Counted from the first letter of the stretch, positions 19,075 through 28,781 are shown. The stretch is DNA of 64,000 nucleotides from Oceanobacillus luteolus (GCF_023715655.1 NZ_JAMBON010000005.1:62001-126000); one strand, 5' to 3'. Notes: generated from the sequence alone by a model not told the origin. Program-made: numbers and translations.

Positions 19075-19103
19075 TTGACAGATATAATAATCTTCGTTAA
19101 ATT
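19075..19103 (+). promoter_or_regulatory. Sigma-A promoter of the aminotransferase-HyuAB operon
   Basis: TTGACA (19075-19080), a 17-base spacer and TAAATT (19098-19103) form a good vegetative promoter. Transcription would start about 25 bases before the structured leader described next. Confidence 0.6.
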
Positions 19104-19132
19104 ATAAATAATAAAATAATATGAGCTGCTTA

Positions 19133-19243
19133 ATCTAATTGACTCTGTTGCATAAACAGAGCAACCCATTAGATAAAACCAGTAATATTGTGTGGATGTA
19201 TGGCATGAAATGCTGTTCTTCTTCCCTTATTACTGGTTTTTTT
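19133..19243 (+). promoter_or_regulatory. Structured 5' leader with terminator (candidate attenuator or riboswitch)
   Basis: An outer stem ATCTAAT/ATTAGAT (19133-19139 with 19168-19174) encloses an internal loop and an inner hairpin CTCTGTT-GCAT-AACAGAG. Two bases later a terminator starts: AAAACCAGTAATA (from 19176) pairs with TATTACTGGTTTT, followed by T-rich sequence to about 19243. The aminotransferase gene lies only 30 bases beyond, so this terminator must be read through for operon expression. I do not recognise a known riboswitch class. Confidence 0.6.
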
Positions 19244-19274
19244 ATATTTTGTATTTAATCTAGGAGGTATCAAA

Positions 19275-20627
19275 ATGGAGTTACAAAAATTAATTGAATT
19301 AGACAAGAAACATTTTATCCACCCAACATCATCTATTCATCAACAACAAGCAAATGGTCCGAAGGTGATTATCGAGAAAGGTGATGGAATTTATTTAACG
19401 GACAAAAATGACAACGTTTACATTGATGCAATGTCTTCACTTTGGAATGTGAATGTTGGACATGGGAGAGAAGAATTAGCAGAAGCTGCTGCTGAGCAAA
19501 TGAAGAAACTAGCATTCAGTTCTACTTTTTCCACCTTCAGTAATGAACCTGCGATATTACTAGCAGAAAAAATTAGCTCGATCGCTCCAGAGGGGTTAAA
19601 TGCAGTCTTCTTTACTTCCGGAGGTTCGGAATCGAATGACACCGCAATTAAACTAGTAAGGCATTACTGGAGAATCCAAGACAAACCAGAAAAACGAAAA
19701 ATCATTGGACTTAACCGCGCATATCATGGGGTGGCAGCTGCATCGACTAGCGCTACCGGTATCCCTGAGTTTTGGAGCATGGCCGGTAAAATGATGGTTG
19801 ATATTTATCATGCCGATAACCCCTATGGAAATGGAACAGCAAAAGCAATAGACTCCCTACGTGCAGTAATTGAAAAAGAAGGACCTGAAACAGTCGCTGC
19901 TTTCATTGCTGAGCCGATTCAAGGAGCTGGTGGAGTACTTATCCCGCCGAAAGAATACCTTAAAGAAGTTCGGAATCTTTGCAATGATTATGGAATATTA
20001 TTTATTGCCGATGAAGTCATCACTGGATTCGGACGAACTGGAAAATGGTTCGGAATTGAAAACTTCGGTGTAACGCCTGACGTCATTTCTTTTGCAAAAG
20101 GGGTTTCCAGTGGCTATATCCAACTTGGAGGAGTGATTGTATCTGACCATATCCATGAAGTTCTGAAAGAAAAATCTGCCGGAACATTATTCCATGGTTA
20201 CACCTATAGTGGTCACCCTACTGCAGCAGCTGTAGGACTTAAAAATATTGAAATTATAGAAAAAGAAAAACTTGTAGATAATTCAAGAGCGATGGGAGAA
20301 GTCATGCTTGAAGGGTTTAACAAGTTGAAAAAAGAACTGGATATTGTCGGAGATGTCCGTGCTGTTGGTTTACTTGGTGCCGTGGAACTTGTTGAAGATC
20401 CTGCTACAAACAAACGTTTTTCCAGTGATTTACAAGTAGCACCTAAGGTCATTGAAGCATTGCATCAACGTGGCGTCATCTGCCGGGCCGTAACGTATGA
20501 AGGAACAGACATCATTTGCTTCTCCCCTCCATTAATCATAAACAAAGAACAGGTAGAAACAATGATCGAAAAACTGCATGAAGCAATTAAAGAAGTTAGA
20601 AACGAACTGTCAGCAACATTAAATTAA
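19275..20627 (+). CDS. Class III PLP aminotransferase, omega-amino acid type
   Basis: The 450-residue product is a fold-type I aminotransferase. The PLP lysine is Lys275 (SFAKGVSSGY), the cofactor-binding aspartate is Asp247 (IADEVITGFGRTGKWFG), and the phosphate loop is SGGSESND. It belongs with the omega-amino acid:pyruvate and 4-aminobutyrate transaminases, which turn a terminal amine into an aldehyde. AGGAGGT precedes the ATG. It is first in an operon with HyuA, HyuB and a permease, so it probably acts on the amino acid freed by the HyuAB enzyme, giving a semialdehyde (inference). The exact substrate is not known. Confidence 0.9.
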   Translation: MELQKLIELDKKHFIHPTSSIHQQQANGPKVIIEKGDGIYLTDKNDNVYIDAMSSLWNVNVGHGREELAEAAAEQMKKLAFSSTFSTFSNEPAILLAEKISSIAPEGLNAVFFTSGGSESNDTAIKLVRHYWRIQDKPEKRKIIGLNRAYHGVAAASTSATGIPEFWSMAGKMMVDIYHADNPYGNGTAKAIDSLRAVIEKEGPETVAAFIAEPIQGAGGVLIPPKEYLKEVRNLCNDYGILFIADEVITGFGRTGKWFGIENFGVTPDVISFAKGVSSGYIQLGGVIVSDHIHEVLKEKSAGTLFHGYTYSGHPTAAAVGLKNIEIIEKEKLVDNSRAMGEVMLEGFNKLKKELDIVGDVRAVGLLGAVELVEDPATNKRFSSDLQVAPKVIEALHQRGVICRAVTYEGTDIICFSPPLIINKEQVETMIEKLHEAIKEVRNELSATLN

Positions 20628-20651
20628 AGAGCATTTTATGGGAGGAATATC

Positions 20652-22694
20652 ATGGGTAACTATCGTGTTGCAGTAGATGTCGGAGGCACCTTTACAGATG
20701 TATTTGTTTTTGATGAGAAGTCGAAAGAAATTTTAGTCGCAAAGACTGCTTCAACTCCTGCCAACCCAGAAAAAGGAGTCATTAATGGAATCGAAGCTGC
20801 CAATATTTCCGGAGAAGATATATCCGTTTTCTCCCATGGTACAACAGCTGGTACGAATGCCTTAATTGAAAGGAAACTGCCTAAAACTGCTCTAATCGCC
20901 ACAAAGGGATTTCGTGATGTTACTGAGATTCGCCGAGGTACAAAACTAGATTTATGGGATGCTTATAAGGACGTGGCAGAACCTTATATAAAAAGACGAG
21001 ATCGCTTTGAAATTAATGAGCGGATCGACTATTCGGGAAATATCCTTGTTGAAGTTGATGAGCAAGAAGTAATTGAGCTTGCGAAAAAGCTAAAAAAGAG
21101 AAATGTAGAATCGATTGCAATTAGCTTTATGAATGCTTATGTCAACGGAGATAATGAACGGAAAGCAAAAGAAATTTTGCAACGTGAACTCCCAGACGTA
21201 TATATTTCTACATCAAGCGAAGTGTTGCCGGAGATTTTCGAGCACGAGCGGACAAGCACTACAATTATCAACTCTGTCCTTGGACCGAAAGTAAGCAAGT
21301 ATATTGATGTTTTGCAGAATCAAATTAAAGAAAAAGGCTATGACGGAGAGATTTTAGTGCTTCATTCTGGTGGCGGAGTGATGACATCGGAAAACGTGCA
21401 AAAATACGCAGGTCGCCTTGCCAGTTCTGGAATAGCGGCAGGAGCGATAGCAAGCAAACATATTGCAGAATTATGTGGTTTTAAAAACGCGATCGGGTTG
21501 GACATGGGAGGAACGAGTACAGATATTTCCCTCGTCTATGATGGCGAACTTAAAACTACAAAAGAATGGTATATCGAATATGGCTACCCGATTGGTTTCC
21601 CTAGTATTGAAATCATGACAATTGGTGCTGGTGGCGGCAGTATCGCGCGAATTGATGAGGGTGGTTCATTACGCAACGGACCTGAAAGTGCAGGTTCTGA
21701 ACCGGGGCCGGCCTGTTACGACTTAGGTGGAACAGATCCAACGAACACAGATGCCAACTTAATTTTAGGCCGTTTAAATGAATCGTTACTAGATGGCAAA
21801 ATGACGTTAAATAAAGAAGCTTCCAAAAAGGCTATTCAACCAATTTGTGAAAAGTATGGTTATAGCGAGCATGAAGCTGCAGATGCCATCCTAAAAGTCG
21901 CTAACGCTAACATGTCTGATGCACTCCGGCTTATTTCCGTCCGTAAAGGATATGACCCGCGAGATTTTGCGTTAGTTGCTTTTGGCGGAGCAGGTGCTCT
22001 CCATAGTGCTTACTTAGCTAAGGAACTCAGCATTCCAAAGGTAATTGTTCCAGCACATCCAGGTGTTGCGGCAGCACTCGGTTGTTTACTTGTCGATTTC
22101 CGTCATGACTTAACAAAGACATATGTAGCAAACACAGATGATGTTGATATAGATACAATCGAACAGGAATTTTCGAAAATGGAAATCGAAGCTATTAAAT
22201 TATTAGAAAAAGAAGGCATTGGAAAAGAGTCTATGAATCTAATTCGCCATTTGGAAATGCGTTATATCGGACAATGGCGCTCGTTAGAAATCACGGTTGG
22301 TAGAGATCTTACTTCTTTAGAAGCTGCACTTGAAAGTTTCCATAAAGAACACGAGCGTGCGTATTCTTTCTCCAATCCAGATCAAGGTGTTGAAGTTTAT
22401 GGGTTCCGAGTTGAGGCAGTCGGAGTAGTGCCAAAGCCGGAATTACCAAAAGAAAAACCAGTTGGCTCCTTGAACGAAGCATTGAAAGAATATCGGGATG
22501 TGTACTTTGAAGAAGTTGGAGGATTCATAAATACACCGATATATGACCGTCCAGCTGTACCAGTTGGTTCACATTTAAATGGACCGGCAATTGTGGAGCA
22601 ATTGGATTCCACAGTGGTCATTCCTCCAGAATTTACAGCTGAAGTTGATGAGTATAAAAATATAATTATTTCATTGAAAAGTGTGGTGGAATAA
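20652..22694 (+). CDS. hyuA: HyuA-type subunit of an ATP-dependent hydantoinase/oxoprolinase/lactamase
   Basis: The 680-residue product has an N-terminal Hydantoinase_A domain with the nucleotide-binding VDVGGTFTDVFVFD, the central actin-like fold (GLDMGGTSTDIS, GAGGGSIARID) and a C-terminal HyuA domain. This family includes N-methylhydantoinase, 5-oxoprolinase, acetophenone carboxylase and the caprolactam/valerolactam-opening enzymes. All use ATP to activate an amide or ketone together with a HyuB partner. The stop and the hyuB start are adjacent with no gap, so the two are made together. With an omega-aminotransferase upstream, opening of a lactam ring is the most coherent role (inference). 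Confidence 0.9.
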   Translation: MGNYRVAVDVGGTFTDVFVFDEKSKEILVAKTASTPANPEKGVINGIEAANISGEDISVFSHGTTAGTNALIERKLPKTALIATKGFRDVTEIRRGTKLDLWDAYKDVAEPYIKRRDRFEINERIDYSGNILVEVDEQEVIELAKKLKKRNVESIAISFMNAYVNGDNERKAKEILQRELPDVYISTSSEVLPEIFEHERTSTTIINSVLGPKVSKYIDVLQNQIKEKGYDGEILVLHSGGGVMTSENVQKYAGRLASSGIAAGAIASKHIAELCGFKNAIGLDMGGTSTDISLVYDGELKTTKEWYIEYGYPIGFPSIEIMTIGAGGGSIARIDEGGSLRNGPESAGSEPGPACYDLGGTDPTNTDANLILGRLNESLLDGKMTLNKEASKKAIQPICEKYGYSEHEAADAILKVANANMSDALRLISVRKGYDPRDFALVAFGGAGALHSAYLAKELSIPKVIVPAHPGVAAALGCLLVDFRHDLTKTYVANTDDVDIDTIEQEFSKMEIEAIKLLEKEGIGKESMNLIRHLEMRYIGQWRSLEITVGRDLTSLEAALESFHKEHERAYSFSNPDQGVEVYGFRVEAVGVVPKPELPKEKPVGSLNEALKEYRDVYFEEVGGFINTPIYDRPAVPVGSHLNGPAIVEQLDSTVVIPPEFTAEVDEYKNIIISLKSVVE

Positions 22695-24656
22695 ATGGAA
22701 ACAGTATTTAAGACAAAATTGGATCCTGTGACGTTTGAAGTATTGAAAAACGGCTTTGTAAACCTAGTTGACCAAATGTCAGAGCAGATTCTTCGCACTT
22801 GTTATTCCTTTGTTATTTATAACCGTGACTTCAGTTCAGCACTATGTGATGCTAATGGCAATACAATTATGCAAGGTACGCAAGATATCGCTGTCCACGT
22901 TGGAACACTTCATTTGACTGCGAAAGCTGTTATTGAAGATTTCGGTGATGATATTCATCCAGGGGATGTTTTCCTAGTAAACGACCCGTATCGTGGTGGT
23001 ACACATTTTAATGATGTTCGCGTCATCCGCCCTGTTTTTCATGAAGATAAACTGATTGCTTTTATGCAGTCTAATGGACACTGGGCAGATATGGGCGGAT
23101 CCGTTCCAGGTTCTTTTGATGTAAGTTCAAGAGACCATTATGGAGAAGGTGTACGTATCCCACCAGTACGTGTTTGGAGTAAAGGTGAATACTTGCACGA
23201 TGTGGCAAATTTACTTATCTCCAATATGCGAGTTCCGGAAGAAAGACTTGGAGACTTGCGTTCACAGGCTGAAGCTACTAAAGTCGGCGAAACAGAGCTG
23301 ATCCGCCTTGTTGAAAAGTATGGAGTCGAGACAGTCTTGACTGCTTTTGATGAAGTTCAGGATTATGTCGAACGTCTGACACGGGCAAAAATCAAAGAAC
23401 TTCCTAAGGGCACTTGGGAAACGGTTGATTACATTGATATGGACCCTGAACTTGGAGATGGATTAATCCCAATCAAAATAAAAATGACTATCGAGGAAGA
23501 TGAAATATTTTATGACTTGGATGGAACCCACGATGCAATTAGTTGTTTTCTAAATTCATCTTTCGGCGCTTCTTTATCTGGCTTATATGCAGGAACAAAA
23601 ACGTTTTTCCCTGACATTCCTTTAAACTCAGGATTTTATCGTGTCGTTAGGGCCCATCTTCCTGAAAACTCGGTTGTAAATGCAAGTTGGCCTGTTGCTG
23701 TTACCGGGTTCTGTTCTGGACCATATGAAAAAATTATGAATGCTTGTTTTGAACTATGGTCCTACGTGATGCCTGAAAGGGCTCTAGCCTGCTCCTTCAA
23801 CCTTGAATATTTATTAATCGGTGGTTGGGATAAACGTGACCGTTACGATAACTTTTTCATGTGGTATGACTGGATGGCTGGTGGACATGGTGGCAGAAGT
23901 GACCGAGATGGTGCGAACGCGATGTCACCAGTATTTGGAGCCGGTTTAAGTGTCCAACCGTGCGAAGGCCAGGAACGATTGACTCCCGTTGTGACTTCTT
24001 ACCATCAAATCATTACAGATTCAGGTGGACCTGGTGAGTTTCGTGGTGGGTGTGGAGTAGAAAAAGGCGGTACGTTAACCAATATTGAAGATACGGTTAT
24101 GTCCGTTTGCTGTGACCGTTCACGTTCAGTTACATGGGGAATCTATGGAGGTCTCCCTTCCAACCCACACGGAAACTGGCTGAATCCAGGAACGGATAAA
24201 GAACAATTCCTTGGCGCTTTCTTCTCCAATATCAAAGTAAAAGAAGGCGACAGTTTTTCCAGACCATCAGCTGGTGGCGGCGGACTGGGTGATCCATTAA
24301 AACGACGTACAGAAGCTGTTTTAGAAGACGTTATTGATGGATACGTTTCGGTTGAACGGGCTAAAAAAGATTACGGTGTCATCATTAAAGAAATTGATAC
24401 AGAATTAGATTTATATGAAGTATTGGAAGATGAAACTGCAAGCGAAAGAGAATATATCCGAAATAACCGTAAAAAATGGCTCCGTGAAGATATCGATACC
24501 GTCCATGAATTATATAAAAACGGTGAAATCGACGAATTAGACTTAATTCGTAAATATGGAGTACTTGTTGATTTTGCAAACGGAAAAGTTTTATATAAAT
24601 CCACCGGCCAGTTTAGAGAAATGCTGGAAAAACGTTCGGCAGCTTATTGGGATTAA
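22695..24656 (+). CDS. hyuB: HyuB-type subunit of an ATP-dependent hydantoinase/oxoprolinase/lactamase
   Basis: The 653-residue product is a full Hydantoinase_B protein. Recognisable motifs are the N-terminal YNRDFSSALCDANG, HVGTLHLT and NDPYRGGTHFNDV (metal-site region in the family), and the Gly-rich C-terminal SAGGGGLGDPLKR. It supplies the amidohydrolase-like half of the complex, using the substrate activated by HyuA. It starts at the base after the hyuA stop, with GTGGTGGAAT acting as the ribosome binding site inside the end of hyuA. A permease gene follows after 69 bases. Confidence 0.9.
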   Translation: METVFKTKLDPVTFEVLKNGFVNLVDQMSEQILRTCYSFVIYNRDFSSALCDANGNTIMQGTQDIAVHVGTLHLTAKAVIEDFGDDIHPGDVFLVNDPYRGGTHFNDVRVIRPVFHEDKLIAFMQSNGHWADMGGSVPGSFDVSSRDHYGEGVRIPPVRVWSKGEYLHDVANLLISNMRVPEERLGDLRSQAEATKVGETELIRLVEKYGVETVLTAFDEVQDYVERLTRAKIKELPKGTWETVDYIDMDPELGDGLIPIKIKMTIEEDEIFYDLDGTHDAISCFLNSSFGASLSGLYAGTKTFFPDIPLNSGFYRVVRAHLPENSVVNASWPVAVTGFCSGPYEKIMNACFELWSYVMPERALACSFNLEYLLIGGWDKRDRYDNFFMWYDWMAGGHGGRSDRDGANAMSPVFGAGLSVQPCEGQERLTPVVTSYHQIITDSGGPGEFRGGCGVEKGGTLTNIEDTVMSVCCDRSRSVTWGIYGGLPSNPHGNWLNPGTDKEQFLGAFFSNIKVKEGDSFSRPSAGGGGLGDPLKRRTEAVLEDVIDGYVSVERAKKDYGVIIKEIDTELDLYEVLEDETASEREYIRNNRKKWLREDIDTVHELYKNGEIDELDLIRKYGVLVDFANGKVLYKSTGQFREMLEKRSAAYWD

Positions 24657-24725
24657 AGTTAGAACAGATTCATGGTGAGATTTTAAGGATAATCTCACCA
24701 TGAACTTCAGTAAGGGGGATAATGC

Positions 24726-26132
24726 ATGGATTCGGATCAACAATTACTTAAACTGTTAGGTAACAAAGATGTCCTAGCACTCGCTTTTGGTGCAATGATC
24801 GGTTGGGGTTGGGTTGTAACTACCGGTATTTGGATTAATGAGGCTGGATCATTAGGGGCAATTTTAGCATTTGTTATTGGTGGAATAATGGTCGTGTTCG
24901 TAGGCCTTACCTATGCAGAGTTGGCTTCAGCAATGCCACTCGTTGGTGGAGAACTTGTTTATACTTATAAAGCAATGGGCAGGGTAATGGCTTTTATTAC
25001 GACTTGGGCAATTGTTTTTGGGTATGTATCGGTCGTTGCATTCGAAGCTGTGGCCTTGCCAACAGTATTTGAATATTTAATACCGAACTTCAGCCAAGGA
25101 TATTTGTATACAATTCAAGGCTGGGATGTAACCATTACATGGGCTGGTACAGGAATCATTGGCTCGATCCTCATTGCTTGGATAAACTATCGCGGCATTA
25201 AGCTCACCTCTTTTATCAACATGGTTTTAACATTATTAATTATTATTGCAGGTATTTTATTGATTACAGGGAGTGGGTTTTCTGGAACTACGGGAAACAT
25301 GCAACCATTCTTTGAAAATGGCTTTGCTGGATTATTGACCGTAGTCGTCATGACTCCATTCATGTTTGTCGGTTTTGACGTCATCCCCCAAGCAGCCGAA
25401 GAAATCAATTTGCCGAAAAAACGTATTGGACAGCTATTAATCTTCTCTGTTGTGCTGGCAGTGATTTGGTATGTAGCAGTAATCTTCGGTGTGTCACGGG
25501 TAATGACCCCTTCCGAATTAGCTGCGACAAACTTAGCAACTGCAGATGCAATGGGGAAAGCCTTTGGCGGTAGTCAACTGATGGCGAATATTCTTGTTTT
25601 GGGTGGAATCGGCGGTATTTTGACAAGTTGGTTAGGTTTTTATGTTGGTGGAAGCAGAGCAATCTATGCGATGGCTAAAGCGGGTATGTTGCCAAAGTTC
25701 CTAGGAGAGTTGCATCCCAAATATCGGACTCCACATAAAGCTATCCTTTTGATCGCCATCATGTCAACATTTGCTCCATTACTCGGGCGCCCAGCCCTTG
25801 TTTGGTTTGTTGATGCTGGAGGTATCGGATTAGTTATTGGATGGTCTATGGTCGCACTTTCCTTTGTCATCCTGCGTAAAAAGGCACCTGAAATGAAGCG
25901 TCCGTTTAAACTTCGAGGTGGAACACTACTTGGGTGGATTGCGACAATCTCCGCATTTGCTATTGCGACTCTATACTTACCAGGAATGCCTTCCGCTTTA
26001 GGTGTACCGGAATGGATTATAATTGGAGTCTGGTTTTTAATCGGGGTTATATTTTATAATTACTCGATGAGGAAATATGGTAAAGATAGTGCCGACGAGC
26101 ATTTAAGGAGAGAAATAGACCGCATTGCTTAA
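24726..26132 (+). CDS. APC-superfamily amino acid permease
   Basis: The 468-residue product is an integral membrane protein with about twelve hydrophobic segments and the APC signature near the start (LALAFGAMIGWGWVVTTGIW, then GLTYAELASAMPLVGGELVYTYKAMG). The helix 6 region reads TPFMFVGFDVIPQAAEEI. It probably imports the substrate of the linked HyuAB/aminotransferase pathway, either the lactam or the open amino acid (inference). A short inverted repeat (AGATTCATGGTGAGATT against AATCTCACCATGAAC, about 24666-24703) lies between hyuB and this gene. It has no U-run and is more likely an mRNA-stabilising hairpin than a terminator. Confidence 0.88.
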   Translation: MDSDQQLLKLLGNKDVLALAFGAMIGWGWVVTTGIWINEAGSLGAILAFVIGGIMVVFVGLTYAELASAMPLVGGELVYTYKAMGRVMAFITTWAIVFGYVSVVAFEAVALPTVFEYLIPNFSQGYLYTIQGWDVTITWAGTGIIGSILIAWINYRGIKLTSFINMVLTLLIIIAGILLITGSGFSGTTGNMQPFFENGFAGLLTVVVMTPFMFVGFDVIPQAAEEINLPKKRIGQLLIFSVVLAVIWYVAVIFGVSRVMTPSELAATNLATADAMGKAFGGSQLMANILVLGGIGGILTSWLGFYVGGSRAIYAMAKAGMLPKFLGELHPKYRTPHKAILLIAIMSTFAPLLGRPALVWFVDAGGIGLVIGWSMVALSFVILRKKAPEMKRPFKLRGGTLLGWIATISAFAIATLYLPGMPSALGVPEWIIIGVWFLIGVIFYNYSMRKYGKDSADEHLRREIDRIA

Positions 26133-26194
26133 GAGCGTATTAGCCCAGAAATGGTCAACAAAAAAATTATCTATACAAATAATTAAGAATATAC

Positions 26195-26376
26195 TATAAT
26201 AAGAGCAAGGAAATCATGTTAAGATGCATCCACGTCTACCTCACATGATTCTTTTTTAAAAAAATTAGTTAACTGCCTAAACTGTTCCAAATCCCTACCA
26301 GGATTGTTCCAACAGTCGGAAGCCAGTTCAAATGAATTTACAGTCTACTGTAACTCATTTGATCTGGCTTTTTTTA
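26195..26376 (+). promoter_or_regulatory. Structured leader with two terminators before the CoA-transferase
   Basis: TATAAT at 26195-26200 is a possible -10 element. Terminator 1 is AATCATGT/ACATGATT (26212-26250) followed by CTTTTTT; it may also end the upstream operon. A cruciform-like element follows at 26281-26317 (ACTGTT...AACAGT with inner AATCC/GGATT). Terminator 2 is AGCCAG-T-TCAAATGA (26321-26335) against TCATTTGATCTGGCT (26355-26369) with eight T, ending about 25 bases before the gene. This resembles the leader at 19133 in logic, though not in sequence. No known riboswitch class is recognised. Confidence 0.6.
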
Positions 26377-26401
26377 ATCCATATGAAAGGAGGTATAGAA
26401 A

Positions 26402-27562
26402 TTGACTTCAGCTCTATCGCATATTAAAATCCTTGATTTGTCACGGGTGCTCGCCGGTCCATATTGCACGATGATCCTAGGAGATTTAGGTGCTGAAGTA
26501 TGGAAAGTTGAAGCACCAGGTGGCAGTGATGAGACCCGTAAATGGGGTCCTCCTTTTCAAAAAGACGTCAGCGCTTATTACTTGAGCGCGAACCGTAACA
26601 AGAAAAGTATAACCGTTGACCTGAAAACCGAGGAAGGAATTGACTTCATCAAAGAGCTCGTTAAGGAAAGTGATGTCATCATTAATAATTTCAAGACAGG
26701 CACAATGGAAAGATTCGGACTCGATTATGATACTCTCTCGAACATAAATCCCGGGATTATCTATTGCTCAATCACTGGTTTCGGGGAGACTGGGCCTTAT
26801 AAAGATATGCCTGGCTATGATTTTATCATTCAAGCAATGAGTGGATTAATGAGTATAACAGGAGATGAAAATTCTGGGCCACAAAAACTTGGTGTTGCCA
26901 TTACCGATGTTTTAACTGGCTTATACGCATGTATCGGGATACAGGCCGCACTGCTTGAGAGAACAATATCAGGCAAAGGACAGAAAATCGACATGTCCCT
27001 TTATGACAGTGCTGTTAGTTCATTAGTCAATATCGGTAGTAATTATCTCATGTCAGGGAAGAACCCCCAGGCACTTGGAAATCATCATGCTAATATCGTC
27101 CCTTATCAAACTTTCAAGACACAAGATGGCGAGATTGTCATTGCAGTTGGTAATGACAACCAATATAAATCTCTATGTAACATCCTGGAAAGACCTGAAC
27201 TAGCTACAGACGAAAAATACTTAACCAATCCGGATCGGGTTAAGCACCGGGAACAGCTAGTACCATTATTACAAGAGGCATTTCTGGAAAAAACATCAGA
27301 TTATTGGCTGACAAGATGTAATGCAAATAACATTCCATGCGGCCCGATACAAAATATAGAAGAAGTGGCAAAAGACCCACAACTAATTGCACGAAATATG
27401 TTTATCAGCGCAGACCACCCAACTGCCGGACCAATTAAAATGATTGGCAGTCCATTGAAATTATCAAGAACACCTGTAACATACCGACACCACCCACCAA
27501 ATCCGGGTGAACATAATCAGGAAATTAAATGGAATATCAACAATAAAATTGAGGAGAGATGA
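26402..27562 (+). CDS. Class III CoA-transferase (CaiB/BaiF type), probable dicarboxylate CoA-transferase
   Basis: The 386-residue product starts at a TTG with AAAGGAGGT upstream. It has the family N-terminus (KILDLSRVLAGPYCTMILGDLGAEV), the GYDFIIQAMSGLM motif, and the catalytic aspartate at Asp169 (VAITDVLTGLYA). Class III enzymes move CoA between carboxylic acids. Its direct partner, an acyl-CoA dehydrogenase with a glutaryl-type arginine, points to glutarate or a similar dicarboxylate as acceptor (inference). The dehydrogenase gene starts 4 bases after this stop. Confidence 0.88.
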   Translation: MTSALSHIKILDLSRVLAGPYCTMILGDLGAEVWKVEAPGGSDETRKWGPPFQKDVSAYYLSANRNKKSITVDLKTEEGIDFIKELVKESDVIINNFKTGTMERFGLDYDTLSNINPGIIYCSITGFGETGPYKDMPGYDFIIQAMSGLMSITGDENSGPQKLGVAITDVLTGLYACIGIQAALLERTISGKGQKIDMSLYDSAVSSLVNIGSNYLMSGKNPQALGNHHANIVPYQTFKTQDGEIVIAVGNDNQYKSLCNILERPELATDEKYLTNPDRVKHREQLVPLLQEAFLEKTSDYWLTRCNANNIPCGPIQNIEEVAKDPQLIARNMFISADHPTAGPIKMIGSPLKLSRTPVTYRHHPPNPGEHNQEIKWNINNKIEER

Positions 27563-27566
27563 TCAG

Positions 27567-28772
27567 ATGAACTTTGAATTTTCAGAGGAACAAAATATGC
27601 TTCGTAAAACAGTGAGGGATTTTACCGATAAGGAAATCATGCCATATATTGCTGAATGGGACCGGGAAGGAAAATTTGATCCAAGCGTAATTGAAAAGCT
27701 TTCTGAACTTGGGCTCATGGGAGTATGTATTCCCGAGGAATATGGCGGCAGTGGAATGGATTACAACGCACTAGCAATTGTTTGTGAAGAATTAGAGCGC
27801 GGTGATACAGCATTCCGCACAGCTGTATCCGTCCATACCGGATTAAACAGCATGACACTGCTCCAATGGGGAACAGAAGAACAAAAACAGAAATACCTCT
27901 CACCTCAAGCAACAGGTGAGAAAATTGGTGCATTCGGGCTGACCGAACCAGGCGCTGGTTCGGATGTTGCAGCAATGGAAACAACTGCAGTAAGAAGTGG
28001 TGACCATTACATTTTAAATGGACAAAAAACTTGGATTTCCCTCTGTGATATCGCAGATCACTTTCTCGTCTTCGCATACACAGGCAGCAAGTCGGAAAAA
28101 CATAAAGGAATTTCAGCTTTCATTGTGGAGCGCACATGGGAAGGATTTTCATCAAAAGCCATTAAAGGAAAACTAGGCATCCGTTCTGGAAATACGGGTG
28201 AAATATTCTTTGACAATGTAAAAGTGCCGAAAGAGAACTTACTCGGCGAAGAAGGTGAAGGTTTCAAGATTGCCATGTCTGCGTTGGATAACGGACGCTT
28301 CACCGTGGCGGCCGGAGCTGTCGGTCAAATCATGGCTTGTATCGAGGCGAGCGTTAACTATTGCCACGAGCGAGAAACATTCGGAAAAGAAATCGGCAGA
28401 CACCAACTCGTTCAACAAATGATCGCTAAGATGGAAGCAGGACTCCAAATGAGCAGACTTCTCGTGTATCGTGCTGGTGAATTGAAAAACCAAGGAAAAC
28501 GCAATACCCGAGAAACTTCCCTGGCAAAATGGCAAGCATGTGATTTTGCCAACCAAGCTGCGGATGATGCGGTGCAAATCCATGGAGCTTACGGTTATTC
28601 GGATGAATATCCAGTGGAAAGATATTTGCGTAACTCAAAAGCACCTGTCATCTATGAGGGTACGAGAGAAATTCATACGATTATGCAAGCGGAATATGTG
28701 CTTGGTTATAGGAAAGATAAACCATTAAATAAAATGCTGCCGGCCTGGAAGGTTGAAGCCGTTAAACAGTAA
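27567..28772 (+). CDS. Acyl-CoA dehydrogenase, glutaryl-CoA dehydrogenase-like
   Basis: The start at 27567 (MNFEFSEEQ) is chosen because GAGGAGAG lies upstream and the N-terminus then matches the family; a further 20 upstream codons overlap the previous gene. The 401-residue product has the FAD/substrate motifs LTEPGAGSDVAAMET and IHGAYGYSDEYPVERYLR and the catalytic base Glu364 (IYEGTREIH). Arg84 (DTAFRTAVSVH) sits where glutaryl-CoA dehydrogenases carry the arginine that binds the distal carboxylate (human Arg94, from memory). It may therefore convert glutaryl-CoA to crotonyl-CoA and carbon dioxide; a medium- or short-chain substrate is the alternative. Confidence 0.85.
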   Translation: MNFEFSEEQNMLRKTVRDFTDKEIMPYIAEWDREGKFDPSVIEKLSELGLMGVCIPEEYGGSGMDYNALAIVCEELERGDTAFRTAVSVHTGLNSMTLLQWGTEEQKQKYLSPQATGEKIGAFGLTEPGAGSDVAAMETTAVRSGDHYILNGQKTWISLCDIADHFLVFAYTGSKSEKHKGISAFIVERTWEGFSSKAIKGKLGIRSGNTGEIFFDNVKVPKENLLGEEGEGFKIAMSALDNGRFTVAAGAVGQIMACIEASVNYCHERETFGKEIGRHQLVQQMIAKMEAGLQMSRLLVYRAGELKNQGKRNTRETSLAKWQACDFANQAADDAVQIHGAYGYSDEYPVERYLRNSKAPVIYEGTREIHTIMQAEYVLGYRKDKPLNKMLPAWKVEAVKQ

Positions 28773-28781
28773 AGAGAAACC

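Noticed and set aside
19200-19216. Sigma-54-like promoter (TGGCATGAAATGCT) before the aminotransferase gene
   Set aside because: The GG and GC are 8 bases apart instead of the required 10, and the segment lies inside the terminator loop.
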